NCBI GenBank assembly: GCA_037576195.1
Contig: CM075103.1
Coordinates: 15,066,001-15,130,000 of the forward strand
Direction: 5' to 3'
DNA length: 64,000 nucleotides
Origin: Phytoseiulus persimilis
Lineage: Eukaryota > Arthropoda > Arachnida > Mesostigmata > Phytoseiidae
The notes under the pieces: generated by a model
Told to the model about the DNA's origin: nothing
Database searches by the model: none
Seen by the model: the letters and a program-made list of their open reading frames with translations, nothing else
In this document: positions 13,606-25,800 of the stretch, in pieces
Layout of the letters: the number at the start of each line of letters is the position of its first letter
How positions within the stretch are numbered: the stretch's first letter is position 1
Translations under genes and position numbers: made by a program

Positions 13606-15166
13606 GGGGCGCGGGAGAGATGAAATTCTGTGAATCAGTTCAACTGCAATGAGAATTCACTTCATCTCAGGAGCAGAAACGCGACCCGGAGGGCTGAGGA
13701 GGCCACACATTCGTACTCGCATGTCTATCTCTCGAAGGGCGCAGAGCTGAGGACAGTCGAATTCGAAGCTCTGTCGATCTCCTTGACTGCAGCCGAAACT
13801 CAATCCGAAGCAAGAACCAAATGGTGACCCAGAGACCTTAGGGAGCGCTGAATCGTAGTTGCAATTCGACGCATCGAAGAGGCTTATGCTGAGTAAAATG
13901 ACCGTAGGATGTAGGATGCGTGCCAGGGAGCATGCGCGGGATACGACTCCGGTAGAAATCCTGAGCTTCATCATACGATACGGTGATGATAGCTAGTCTC
14001 CGAGCCTGCGCTTTGCCACGCGAGTTTTTCTCACCATCCCCGTCACAATAGCCAGCTCTGAGAGGTCTTTCAGCGAGTTGAAGCGGATCATGAGTCATGA
14101 TCATCATACGTCAAGAAGTGCCTAGCGAGTTAGCACTTCTGGGCATTGAGAGAGACGGAACGGGAGAAAAACAGACTTCGGAGCTGTTACAGAAAGTTTA
14201 GCTGCAGTCAAGGCATCGATCGAATCCCACATCCTATCTTGCATATCGCGCCGCAGGAGGTCCTTCTCTTGACAGCAACCGAAGCATTGTGGATTGGAAA
14301 ATCTTTCTACAAATCCGATTTCACTCAGACCATCAGACGCAAGTTCCTCTTCCTGGTCCTCTTGAGACCTCGATCGGATACGGATGAGCGGCCAGATATT
14401 CCTTGTCAAATGTTCCCAGTTCGAACGCTTGCCTTACGGGACACAAGAGCTTGAGCTTCCTAGGCGTCAACAATCAAAATCATCTGTTCCATGAGCTTCC
14501 GCAGAGACGCATGAGTGCTTGTGAGTTCGCCATCGGCACCTGCGAAGTGGAACACGCAAGCGATACGACTCTGGGACTCATGGGACTTTACTCCGGCCAA
14601 GCGCTCATTGGCCCGCTGAAGTACTTGCAAGAAGAATGGGATCATTCTCACCGTGTTATGAACGAAAAAAGAGGGGGTTAGAAAGTTCCCGTCATTCGAC
14701 GACCACCCTGCAAACCAATAATAGGAGAATCTCGGGTGAGAATTTCGTGTCACTCGGAGCCACGGTCTCTGAGCTAGAAGTGATCAAGTCCATTTCAGTC
14801 AAAGAACAGCGACACACGAATGTCTCGTTTCACCGACCCCATTTCTCAGTAGGATCGCTTGTTACCCAAGAGTAGATGGGAATTCACCGATCGAGCTACC
14901 AAGCTAACTTGAAGGGGAAAGGGCAGCCACTGTGGATAACGGTGACGCGCCCTTCAAGACAGCTTCTCTTGTGTGCGATCTCCGGAAGCAGCATTTCCAT
15001 TGAGTCTCTTGCGAATTTGCACGACCTGAGCTTCATTTTTCATCTTGTCTACTCTTCAGTCCTCTCGAGGTCCCTGGTCTGCCTGGGCCCCCTTTCTGGT
15101 CTTTAGAGCTTCTTTCGCTCTTCGCAGGTTTTCGTATTCTCCATTCTAGATGGGCAGTTTCTGGAG
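13606..15166. other. gene-free stretch
   Basis: Short overlapping frames only; no recognised domain, repeat or RNA gene. Confidence 0.4.
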
Positions 15167-15311
15167 GGCAAGCCGAGCGCTTGCTAGGCCCTAGTTAACT
15201 GGAAGTTCGGACAGATAGTTCCTCGGCGGCAAGCAAGCCGCTTGCTGGGCCCCGGTGAACGAATAGCTCAGATAGGTAGCTTCCAGGCGGCAAGCAGGAC
15301 GCTTGATCTAA
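15167..15311. repeat. 61-bp tandem repeat, about 2.3 copies
   Basis: Units begin with GGCAAGC at 15167, 15228 and 15289, an exact 61-bp spacing. Each unit continues with a CGCTTGCT-GGCCC block, a GTTAACTG or GTGAACGA block and a CAGATAG-TAG block. Copies differ by about a quarter of positions, so the array is old. Confidence 0.8.
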
Positions 15312-15460
15312 CGAGACGAAGTCATCGCTTAACTAGAAAGTTCCAGGGAAACCAGTGGTTGAGCGGATACCTTCAAGAGACTAGAGCAGAATTGCCCGGA
15401 GGATTTTGCTCAATCGACTTGAGCACCTTTGTAAGGAATTTCTCGCCGGCTCCATCCTGA

Positions 15461-15585
15461 TTTTTTGCGATCAATTGAGATCTACTTCCCACTTTTTGCG
15501 ATCAATTAAGATCTACTTCCCACTTTTTTGCGACCGTTTCAGATCCATTTTCTAATCTTTTCGATCGATCCAGATCTACCAGGGT
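15461..15585. repeat. 32-bp tandem repeat, about 3.5 copies
   Basis: The unit TTTTTGCGATCAATTGAGAT followed by CTACTTCCCAC recurs at 15461, 15493 and 15524, with a diverged fourth unit near 15556. The first two units are nearly identical. Confidence 0.85.
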
Positions 15586-16240
15586 TGTAGATTTGAAACT
15601 CAGAATATCAAGGCGCATGCGCGCATCGAATCACGATCTTCCGAAAGCATTGAAGAACTCATCTTGAAAACCCTCACACCACTGAATCCGCTGGGAAGTT
15701 TCGGTTCACCTTTCTCAATCTGATGCCCCTCATGGCGAAAATTTTCGTTGGGCTTCGACGTAGCACCCTTCTTCCTGTCTCAAAATCGCGCCCCAAGGCA
15801 TCCAATTTGGACCAGTCCGGCTGCCTCAAAAACGGCGCATCGCCGCATCCAACCCGGACCCTTCGGGTCCTCTCCAAAACTCTTCGGTCACACTGGAAAG
15901 AGTGTGTTCAATTCTACTCGTAACGATGGAAGTAATCCGTAGAGATTCAGTCTCATCAGAAAAATCCTGAGGGGTTTAAACAGTACGCTGATTGTGCCAT
16001 GGGAAGCTCGCGAGGATCATGAAAACTATGATCACACCCTCCCCTCCCCCGTCAAAGGAACGCAGAAAAAAAATTTGGATGCGAATAATGGAGACGGATG
16101 AGATCTGTAGATGAAGATGTGAGTAAACACATCTTCAGTGCTCCGGCACGTCGACGGCCGGCCCTGAAGTTCTAAAACTAAGGATTGGATGGTCGGTTAG
16201 AGCTATGTTGGGGAAGTCGTTACGGGGTTGAGATATCTGA
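15586..16240. other. gene-free stretch
   Basis: No frame with recognisable content; an A-rich patch at about 16064-16073. Nothing else seen. Confidence 0.45.
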
Positions 16241-16242
16241 CA

Positions 16243-17799
16243 CTACTTATGTGTGTCACACAGGAGCGATATTAAATGCCTCTTGAGAATAAAATTCGAT
16301 ACATATGTGTGCACGTCGCAATCGGGTATTAGTTCAAGATCGATCTCATCTCGCATGAATAGGATCATATTTTGTCTTTTGAGGAGGTCCCACGGGTTCC
16401 GACTGAGATCGTCGTATAGGATTAACTGGGTTTTCCGGTGTTGTATACCAGGGGACAGAACATGGTCGGAGAACAGCAGAAAATCCTTAATAAGTTCGAA
16501 CGATGTCTTTGGACTTTATACACTGTCGCGAGAACAGTTAATTGGTCACCTAGAAGTATTCTACTGGCGCATACATCACCATGATCCTCATCATCGATCT
16601 AGGATGACGGCTGTGAAGTTGTGCGTGTATTGACAAACTTTGCGCGTTGGAAAACAATAGGATCGCGTCCGCTGAATCCTTGTCGATCTCGTCGAAGGTG
16701 CCGCCCTGGGACTTCTGGGTCGTTATTGCACTGGCGAGAAAGCCGAGGAAACTCGTAAGACGGCATTCGATTATGTTTCTTACTTTGAAGGAAACCGTCG
16801 TTCTGAAATCGGAGGTCCGATTTCACTCTCACACTCCTCTTGTAACCAATGAGGGTCTGTGTTTCGTCTCGCTGCTCTTTGGTGATCTGTGGGTCTGGTC
16901 ATCGCAGATAAACTGAATGCGCTATGGACAGTGGTTCTTCGTACCGGAGTTGCAGCGTCCCCGGTAGATGGTTCTGCTATGTACGCGTTTCGTTAATCCT
17001 TATATGACAGAACGAAGCGGCTATGAGTCTCCGCTGCCGTATCTTGCAGCCCCAGTGAAGAACATTTGTCCGGAAGGTTGTTTGGCATCCAGGATTCGAG
17101 CAATACAGTGTTTGATCGGAGCTCTCTAGTCGAACTTTGTTTGACGCATAAATTTTGAGCAAATTCAGAATACTCTCTCGATGAATCTAACCTTCTTCAC
17201 AAGGTTAGTATTATGTGCTATCTTCATCATATTTCCATGGATCACGCGGTACTTCTCAAGACTCTTTTAGGGATCTTCATTACAGTCGTACTTATCCCGA
17301 TGACTATGGATCTCTTTTTCACTAAAGGTATGAATTTTCAGTTCATCATCCTCTGGGAGGTCGTTGACTTCATTCTTAAATGGGTGGAACAGTAATACCA
17401 TTGATCGTTTAATATTCATTTGGTCTTCTGGAGCGAAATATCCCCATCCCTATCAATACTTCTTCGATTATGTATTCGATTCCCCTAACTGTCTCTCTTC
17501 CCAATTTTGATGGTCAGCTTTGCGGTAAAGTCTGCTGGATTGAAATCCGATGGACTCGACGATAGTGGTTCATATTCTTGTTTAATATCCCGAGTCCAAA
17601 CATAAGTTGAGTCAGTCGGAAGATTTTCTTCGTCCATCCGAGCCCGTGATTCATGACTTGTCATACGTTTCATCGTCACATCGGTCGGAATGGAAACGAT
17701 TTCCCGACTGCTCACATTCATTGGTTGACGTAGTCCGAGAGGGATGCATACATTCGAGATTTCCGCATGAATTCGCATGATTTGCGAGTTTGGATGCAT
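16243..17799 (-). pseudogene. degraded protein-coding remnant, unidentified
   Basis: Reading the minus strand, several blocks look like real protein split by stops and frame changes. The block at 17799-17485 is an open frame of 104 codons containing NVSSREIVSIPTDVTMKRM and LPTDSTYVWTRDIKQEY. The block from about 17440 to 17190 contains APEDQMNIKRSMVLLFHPFK and is crossed by one TAA at 17267-17269. The block at about 16730-16625 reads GGTFDEIDKDSADAILLFSN in one frame. The last, about 16530-16243, includes NPWDLLKRQNMILFMRDEID and ends in a stop. Composition is even and acidic/basic balanced, unlike antisense noise. The LLFHP-F-NE string resembles a segment seen upstream of the helicase core in PIF1-like transposon helicases, but this is a weak guess. 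A decayed mobile element is the likeliest source. Confidence 0.4.
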
Positions 17800-19860
17800 C
17801 AGACGGTGAGCCTTTGTCTCCTCAGATGTCTCTCTTTAAAAACTAGAACATGCAAAAATGGAACGGTTCTTTGCGAAGTATTGTGGCCAAGCATCATCGT
17901 TGTCGGTCACGCTACGGCTGGGAACGAATCTCTGCGAAAAGATTGCTGAGAGAACATTATGAGCTCCCACCGACGAAACGACGGACGCTGTTGGTCGCTT
18001 CATTGAACATACACTGATTGACACATTGAAAACAACAGAAACAAGAGGTTCAGAGGCACGCGGAAGACGTATGATACGACAATCTCCCATGCTTCCCTGA
18101 CCGCTATTTCTGTCCTCTTGCCGAGCGGAATGGTATCTGAAAGGAAGTTGAGTGTCCTGATGGACCCTGCGGCCGGTATGATGATGCACTCGAAGTAATT
18201 TTTCCGAACCTACTTCTCGTGAGATGTAATGAATATCCGCTTCACCGCGTTGCAGAAGACAGTCGGGGCTTGTTCCTGAATGTAGACAAACCTGTCGCAA
18301 ACCGGAAACATTTTTCTCTCCCGAAGGCACCGTCCAGCATCACGACGCTCGAAGAGATCAACCCTCAGACATCTCCGCTCCCTGACCGATCCGATCCGAT
18401 CCTGACCCGGTGGGCGACATGGATTACTACCGCAGCTCAGTATTCACGATATCTTGACAGCTTTTCGGCGGTTGCGAGAGGCTCGGGCGCGAATCAAACT
18501 ATCAGCATCCGTCAGATTCAGCGATTTGTTGGGGAGCAGTCGTTCGAAGACCTGCCATCTGTGATTGGGAGGTTGGAAGGAAGTAACCATCCAACCCTCT
18601 GACCGGGGGTACAGATATTTTTGACAACATGCTCCGAGACACACTCCCGGTCCCATCGGCAACCGTCTGGATGCTGGAAACTTCAGTTTAGAATGAACCG
18701 CGTCGTTCAAGCTCGCGTTGATAACTTCTGTGGATGTCGAACGAGCGATTTCTATGTTGGAAAATACGCTAAGCGATCGCTGCCGGAGTTCCACTCTCGC
18801 AAAGAGGATGGTTCTCACAGTAGATAGTTATCGGAAAAAACTTCTATCCTGCGAATGAAGCCGGAGATGCGAAATTCATTTTCTGAGTGCATAAGTTCCT
18901 TCCCGAGCGCAAATTTTTACTGTTTTTGGCCCATAAATGAATGCCTGCATATTTTAGAGTCTCTTATTGCATGAGAGCACGGGCTCCAGAAATGAGTCAA
19001 CGGCATCGATAATAATTGACAATCATCTTGGCGAAATTCAGATTCCGTTCGAACACATAAATACAGTGGCTTCAGGAGTTCCCAAAGAAGGCTTTTCTGG
19101 CGGGTTTCATGGAGTTACTTTTTTCTCATTCGCTGAGTTTTCTCATCGAGATCCGGGTCGAGGAAGTGAGCGGGTTCCATTTTTGCTGGGATGTCAGTCC
19201 AAGTAGCAGCAATGCTCTCACATGAAATATGCAGAGCTCGGCACACAGAATCAAACGTTGCCTACCAAGTCAAGGTATTACCAGCCAAGAGAGGACTTGG
19301 CCCGTGGGAATACGAATAGGTTGACGAAATTTGTGATTCCGGAGTATGAGAACCGTCATTCTTGAGAGATGAACTTCGGCGCGATTCCCAATGTGGCGTG
19401 GCACTACAAGAAGTTGTCTCGATCATGACGGAAGCGATGAAGACGCTCGATCGGAACGAATCATGAATGACGACGTAACTGTAGGGACATATGCGCTCTC
19501 AGGTAACAGGAAACGTGTTTAATCAAAGGTCACTCGGAACGTGAATTTCGCAATGGATTCGTCGACATACTTGATCGCGATATCTCACAGAGAACTCGAG
19601 AGCAGCATCAACATCAAATCTGTTCTGCGCGAGATTTGGGAGAAGTTCTCCGCGAACGAGAGATAGCCGGGCCTGAAGTTTTTGATAGACAAAAAAGCTT
19701 CCCAAACACCTCGTTACTCCTCCTCCTTAGCACCTCGTTCTGCTGGAAACCTGCGAAAAATAACCATCCTTATCAGCGTACAGAGCGAACTTCGGTGAGA
19801 GCAATGAGACGTAGAAGAAATGTTGAGAGCAAAGAGCAAGATTAGCACCTGATTCGCCGA
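17800..19860. other. no clear gene
   Basis: Both strands carry frames of 120-164 codons around 17836-18818. One minus-strand frame near 18190-17990 (with IRTLNFLSDTIPLGKRTEIA) could be a further piece of the remnant at 16.2-17.8 kb, but I cannot support it independently. The rest shows nothing. Confidence 0.35.
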
Positions 19861-19872
19861 ATGAATGCCGGA

Positions 19873-20089
19873 TAATGCGAATTCATAGAGGGAGTCATGC
19901 AGTGCCTAGACAATTGGGACCGGGAACCCATCGGAATTGGTTTTGACGGTCCAGCAGGCTGTGGAAAGACAGTCGTACTCCGACTAACGTCGGCAGTTGG
20001 TGCCCGCACGAGCGACATGAGTCGAAATCACGGTTTCTCCATATCATCAATGAGGTCTGTAGGATATGAACAAGACCACTGCACCCCCT
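19873..20089 (+). pseudogene. helicase-like P-loop fragment
   Basis: A frame open from 19876 contains EFIEGVMQCLDNWD, a short spacer and GIGFDGPAGCGKTVVLRL. The GPAGCGKT string is a canonical Walker A (GxxxxGKT/S) nucleotide-binding loop, and the hydrophobic beta-strand before it and VLRL after it fit a PIF1/RecD-type superfamily 1 helicase start. After about 20 residues the similarity stops and the frame ends with TGA at 20087-20089. No Walker B or later helicase motif follows. It is therefore a fragment, probably of a transposon-borne helicase. A chance P-loop is possible, but the flanking context argues against it. Confidence 0.4.
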
Positions 20090-20203
20090 GACAACGGACC
20101 TCGCATAGAAGAATCATTCTGGGGGGAGAATGAATCCAAAAATGAGTGGGAGATTGACATGGACATCCATTCTTGGGACCATGACCTGAATATGGACGAC
20201 TGA
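20066..20203 (+). CDS. small acidic open frame, 45 aa
   Basis: ATG at 20066 to TGA at 20203 encodes 45 residues, strongly acidic with repeated Glu/Asp and Trp (for example EESFWGENESKNEWEIDMD), overlapping the end of the helicase-like frame in another phase. It may be the shifted tail of the same decayed protein, or a chance frame. No function can be assigned. Confidence 0.15.
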   Translation: MNKTTAPPDNGPRIEESFWGENESKNEWEIDMDIHSWDHDLNMDD

Positions 20204-20339
20204 GCGCGTGGGAACGCGCATCCAGGACAGCGGAGGCTGCCGAATAAGTGAATTGAGGGACGACAGTACTCCCAATTTTAAGGCTCGGATGGAAACACAA
20301 AACCGATATACTCGTCAATATGGTCACATCGACGAAGCC

Positions 20340-21130
20340 CAGCGCGAGCAGCAGGCGTCGAAGCAGCGGACGAAATGAACATGATTAGTAATGATTCATT
20401 ACTGTTCACACCGCTTCCTTGCTCATTTTATTGTTGTGAAGGACTTGACTTTCCTGTGCAGTGCTCCGCACGCACCGCCCTCTACTGCGAGAGTTTGAAT
20501 GTGTGATCGAAGACGAAAGGAGTACGACAAGCCCACATGTCGGCTGAGAACTGATTCACTTTCCGCCGGCCCCAGAAGAGTTGAGCAGAAGGTTTGACTG
20601 ACGTTTTGACCCCGCAGACATTTCAAGCGTCGATTTCAGCTCAGCGTACGCCCAGATCCCGGTGTCCGGTTTCCCCAACATTGTTCGAATATAGGCAATG
20701 TTTCTGATCCGGATTCGACTGTGGGAGTTTTCTTCGTGGATTCCATTCTTTCATTGATCCTTTCTCAAGAATAGTAACTGATCTAGTTGAACTCGAAACT
20801 GGGATATTCAAATGCGGGGAGACAACGATTCAGTAGATTTGGCGCTGATATTGCGTGTGTTTCCCTGGGAGGCAGGCAACTTCTCCATGGGAGTAACGGA
20901 ACGATCTCTGAAGGATTTAGATTTTTCTCCGGGAGCACCCCCTTGCGGAGAATCGCAGAATCCCCAACTGAGCGGCGGATACTCCATGTTTTGTTCGCAG
21001 TGATCAGATACCTTCATTCTCTGGGAACTCTCACGGAATCGACGGAGAAACATTGCATTGCCAGATCAGAAACGCTCCCATCTCGAAATTATTTTGGAGA
21101 AACCGGACTTCGCCAATATCATGTATGAGC
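20340..21130. other. gene-free stretch
   Basis: Short frames only, no recognised content. Confidence 0.4.
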
Positions 21131-21133
21131 GAT

Positions 21134-21280
21134 GGGCTCCGGGTGTCGTGGGGCTCTACATGTCTTCAGGCTCAAATCGTCGCTGGGCTCAGGTTGTCAC
21201 AGGGCTCAAAGTATTTTCGGACTCTGAATGTCGTTGGATTCTGGATGTCATTGGGTCCTGAACGTTCGTGGGCTCTACTG
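21134..21280. repeat. 17-bp tandem repeat, about 8-9 degenerate copies
   Basis: Units of 16-18 bp built on GGGCTC followed by a variable triplet and TGTCGTTG recur without a break from 21134 to 21280. Each unit begins GGGCTC, GGCTC, GGACTC, GATTC or GGTCC. Units are imperfect. The 136-codon frame across it is a by-product of the repeat. Confidence 0.75.
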
Positions 21281-22104
21281 TACCTGACCAGTGGGCGACT
21301 GAAATTCGCTCGCCGGACCGATACTATCTTCTCGAGCCTATGTCGATTTCGTAGAAGAGCTCCTTTCTCTCTCGATTCGCCTGATCATTTCGCCTCAATA
21401 CCTGGTCGAACGAATCGCCCCCGAACGGGAGTATCGCATCATCAAAGGCGTAGCAAGACATAGACAGGTACCGTCCTATGGTGTCGCAGTCTATATTTCC
21501 TTGATGGGAAGTCGAATGTCGAATGTTTGAAAATGAAAGCCTCTGTAGAATCGAGGGCGCATCTGGAACGTCCGTGGGAATGCATGGGGCACCCGACTGT
21601 CGGAAACTTCAGGCTAAAGCTATACCCATTTCCCGCTCTTTTGGGTGACTTGGCCCTGCGAACCCGGGGATCCTCAAACCATCGGTGGCAGGACGTGCCT
21701 CCAAAAAAGTTCGTTTCCCAAAAAGGTTTTGTTTGCAGATTTCATTCTAGTTGATGAGAAAGGACTCAAGGAGCGGAATGAGCTCATGCTCTAGACTGAC
21801 GCTTTGGATCGATGGGACAGAAACAGAATTCTTGATCGACCCCAGCGCAAGCATCCGCTCGATTCGGTATGCGGTTGGTCCGTCCTTCTTCTGGGGCGGA
21901 GCCTCGGTCTGTTACTTCGATTTTGATTTCATGAGCCTCGCTAGCCTCAAAAGGTGCTCCCGCTCGTTCACCTAGAGGATTCGAGTGCGTCGACTCACGG
22001 AGTGCATTTTCAGGATCCTCATCCGACGCGTCAGTTCTGCGGGAAACCTCCACAGACGTATCAACGTGAGGATGGACTCATTCTCCCGCGAATCGGTATT
22101 CGAA

Positions 22105-22840
22105 AAAGGGTCTCGGCCATTAAGGCTTGGCCATCGGCCCCGTGGATTTTGCAGTACTCCTGACAAAACTTGGTCAACTTCAAAGGCTCATATCTCGGCT
22201 CCCAGATGGGTCACAGCGCCGATCGAGTTATTTTTGGAAAGCTATCGAATGGCACACATGCCGTTTGGATCAAAGATGGCCGAATACCTCTAAAATCGAT
22301 GAATCCGAGACCGATGCGAAAATAGATGGCGTCGAGTGCGCACTCTGGAGTTGAGCTGAATCGAAAGGTCACTGAGAGTCGAAGGTTTTGCAAAAAAAAA
22401 GATTCAAAAGAAAAGATGCGCTTTTATTTCGCCGAAAAGATTTTTTCCTCGGAGTCTCCCTCCCCCCCCCCCCCCGCGGCTCACAGGCGTTGCGCCCGGG
22501 CGGTCAGCTATGCGCAAGTGCTCGAGCCTAACATGTATGCATGTTTTGAACTCCGACTTCATCACTAGAGAGCTCAGGGAGGGGAGGGGGGTCCGAAAAA
22601 ATCGGAGGGTCGTTCGAAGAAAAACATATTCTCGGCGAAAAAAAAGCGCCTCTTTTTTTTGGATTTTTTTTTTTTCCATCTTCGATCCAAACGGCATGTA
22701 TGCCATTCGATAGCTCTAAGAAAATAAGTCGATCGGCGCTGTAACCCATCTGGGAGCCGAGATATGAGCCTTTGAAGTTGACCAAGTTTTGTAAGGAGTA
22801 GTGCAAAATCCACGGGGCCGCTGATGGCCGAGACCCTTTC
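22105..22840. repeat. fold-back (long inverted repeat) element
   Basis: The left arm at 22105-22279 (from GGGTCTCGGCCAT to ATCAAAGATGG) is repeated inverted at 22840-22677 with roughly 90% identity by eye. Inside, a second pair of arms (about 22385-22475 and 22676-22577) carries complementary A-rich and GC-rich blocks including a CGCTTTT-TTTCGCCGA core. About 105 bp at 22280-22384 in the left side has no partner, and a loop lies at about 22480-22575. No transposase is encoded; it looks like a non-autonomous fold-back or MITE-like element. Diverged relatives at 11.7 and 13.0 kb support a dispersed family. Confidence 0.75.
22462..22475. repeat. poly(C) tract, 14 nt
   Basis: Run of 14 C inside the left half of the fold-back element; the other half has a shorter G-rich counterpart. 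Confidence 0.9.
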
Positions 22841-25800
22841 CGCCGAATCAATGCCCCTGCTGTCGAAGTTTCGGCGATAAGTATCCCGACTTGGAGTCCA
22901 CTTGGCCAACTCCGCCTCTCCTGACTCCTCTCCGCCTCACTGCCCTCTTCAATGAGTAAGAGCCATGGCCGGCATCGGATAATTCTAGGGTCCGACCCAT
23001 TTATCTATTATTCGGAAGCTTGCCCGATAAAATTTCATATGTTTGGTCTTTTTGTGGAAGTTGTAGAGAAAAATGAGCGGGAAGCTCTAGTGATTATATA
23101 CCAAATATAGCGGAGCGCATGCAAAAACAGATGCTGGAAACTCGATTCGATGAATCTATTGAGTAACCTCCGAAACCTCTTCCCAGTGTTGGAAGAATAC
23201 GTCGTTACCTCTGCCAACGTAAGTTCACTCGGTCTGCAACTTCAACGTGAAATATAAGAAACTCCAAACCGTTCACTAGAACCCGTTTCCCCGAAACCGT
23301 TTCCTGATCCCGAGACCCTCTTAAAAGAAGGGGCTTCTATGTGGAGCGCATAGTCAGGACGGACTACGCTGAGAAATTGGGAAAGAAAGCGAGGTCGGCC
23401 GACCATGGAACCAAACGCTCAGCTTCGATGTGATTCAGCCGCTGGCCGAGTTGCTCCATGATATTCGTCGCGATGTCACCGATTCCCCCAGTTATTGTTC
23501 TTCTTGAGAAGCTCAAAACGGTGAAATTTTCGGAAGAATGAGGGCACACTCGATTCGCTGCGATCAATCGACACTTTTTGATGAAATCGCCTCCTATGAA
23601 AGGGCGGCCAGCGGATGCAACTTCTTGAGCAATAAGGTAGCTCGCTCCGATCGATGCTCCATCAGAAACGACTTTGGCGAGCAGTCTTCAGTACCTCAAT
23701 TCTGTCGAATCTTCCCTATCCTTAGAGGGTCTCCTTACCTCAGTGGGCGCTTCCGCAGTGCCGCTGCAGATTGTTCTCCTCGAAAACAGATAGAATTTTC
23801 TCGCGAATGAAACACCTCGGTTTTTCTCCACACTCCAGGAAGGAAAACTTTCCTGTCCATTCAGGCTGGAACCTTCGATTTTCCTCACCGGTTGTCCGCT
23901 CCGTTTCCATCCTCAACACAGCTGTTGAGGACGAACGAAGAACAGACGACGACTGAATCGAGTGTTCACTTTCCGTCCGTCACATCGAAGAATTGTGATA
24001 TTTCTGGAGCTCAGATTCCGTATTCGTGCCAAGGAAACAACTCCTGAGTTCGAAACCTCATTTTTGCCGGATGTGGCTCCTTGGATGCGTGTCGTGACGC
24101 CCACGAATTGTTCGAGCTCGCTGAGAAACAGTTTCGGGCGGGAAGGGGAACGCCGGTCGGAGTGCTCAATCTCAAGATATCAATCGGACTCAATTCCCTC
24201 ACTGCTATATTCTGGAGAATCGAGTCGGTCGAGTCGTTGATTTGATGGAGTCGCTCTGGGGATAACGAGATAGCTGATAGGATGAAGGAGGGGGGATCTC
24301 CTCGATCCCCAAGTATTGCATGTATTTGCTCGATACCAGGCGAATTTTCGCGGGGCACGTGTATCCACGCGGCGGCGAAAGGATTGGAGGGAATCGAGTC
24401 GTTGCAGCGGGAGCGTTATCGTTCCACCTATCTGTAGCGCTTTAATGAAGCCATTGTTTCTAGTCTTCGGCTCACCGTAAGGTCGTGCTATGAGGACATT
24501 TCGGGAACTTTCATCGGGAGCGCGAGCTAACGACTTTTTGTGTTGATGCAGTCATCTGATCAGAGCTTTGATGCTGAAAATCGCGTCTTTAGCTTGATTG
24601 AGACATCATCGAAAGACCTATTTGAGGTGATAAGATCGGAGAATAGATTCTCATTCGATGCTCGTGTTGGAACAGCCCGTGGGAGCTCTGAGGGTTATCC
24701 TGTTCTAATGGGACTCGAGTCTGCTATTAAAAGCCCTCGCCTTCTGCGCTGGTTGTGACTTCCTATTTGGATCGTATATCGGTTGTCTGGAGCGTTCCGT
24801 GAGAGAAGCAATGCAGGTAATCCCACTCGTGCTCGGAGTTCTCACACTCACGTGGTCCGGAACGAGCGGCGACCAAGGTGAGATGCTGGATTTCAGCAAC
24901 TCTGGCATGCCTCATCGACCGGAGCTATCAAGAATGTACCTGAAGTGGATAAAACAACGCACAGCATTCGAGATCTGCTGGAGCGATTCGATGGATCGGT
25001 CGGATCGCTGAGGTTCCAATGGCGGCGGGAACGAATTCGCACAGGCAAGCTGAACTTTCATGACGGTCGTTGATAGCACTCTGAAAGAAGTTCATTCCAG
25101 TGATTGAGTTCTGCATGAAGCTCGGTACTGATAGTGGCGTGAGTGTGGAAGGCCAGAGGATCATGTGTACGATACTGAAGAAATACGTGAGTCTCAATTG
25201 AAATCTTGATGGCGAGACCGAATACTTTCACAAGGGAGTCTGCATGATTCTCGGGGAACGTTTGATCCGTTTCGGCGAATTCCATTCAATCAAGTCATCC
25301 GGATTCGTTATCCCCCATCGTTCTTTCCCCGCCAGGAGCCGCCAGCGGGGATGAAAGTTCCTGCGGCACAGATGGACGAAGCTTTCGAAAAACTACGAAT
25401 AGAGTTCGTAAGTCGACACAGCGGACCGAGTACTGTCAAGGCTGCATTATTTTTCGGCGATATCGACGTGCCAACTCGTTTTTGCGAGAGGGGTGTGCCA
25501 GCCGCCAGGAGGCAGCCATAGCAGACACCACAGCTAAAACCTCCGTTTTCCAGATGGAGACGGCACCTGCAGGCGATCGGGACAAGATCGAAGCATTCGT
25601 CAAAAAATTGGAGGTTCGATTCTTCCGCATGACTCCTGATTCCCGCGATCTCGTCTTTCAATTCCATCGTCGTTGTTCGCACAGTCATTCGAGTTCATTG
25701 AAAACTCATGATTATGAGAGATCTCACTAAGATCATGATTCGGAAAGTGGCATCGGTGTAGGAGAGTGTGGATCCGTGTGCACGCGAGATAAGAGCGAGC

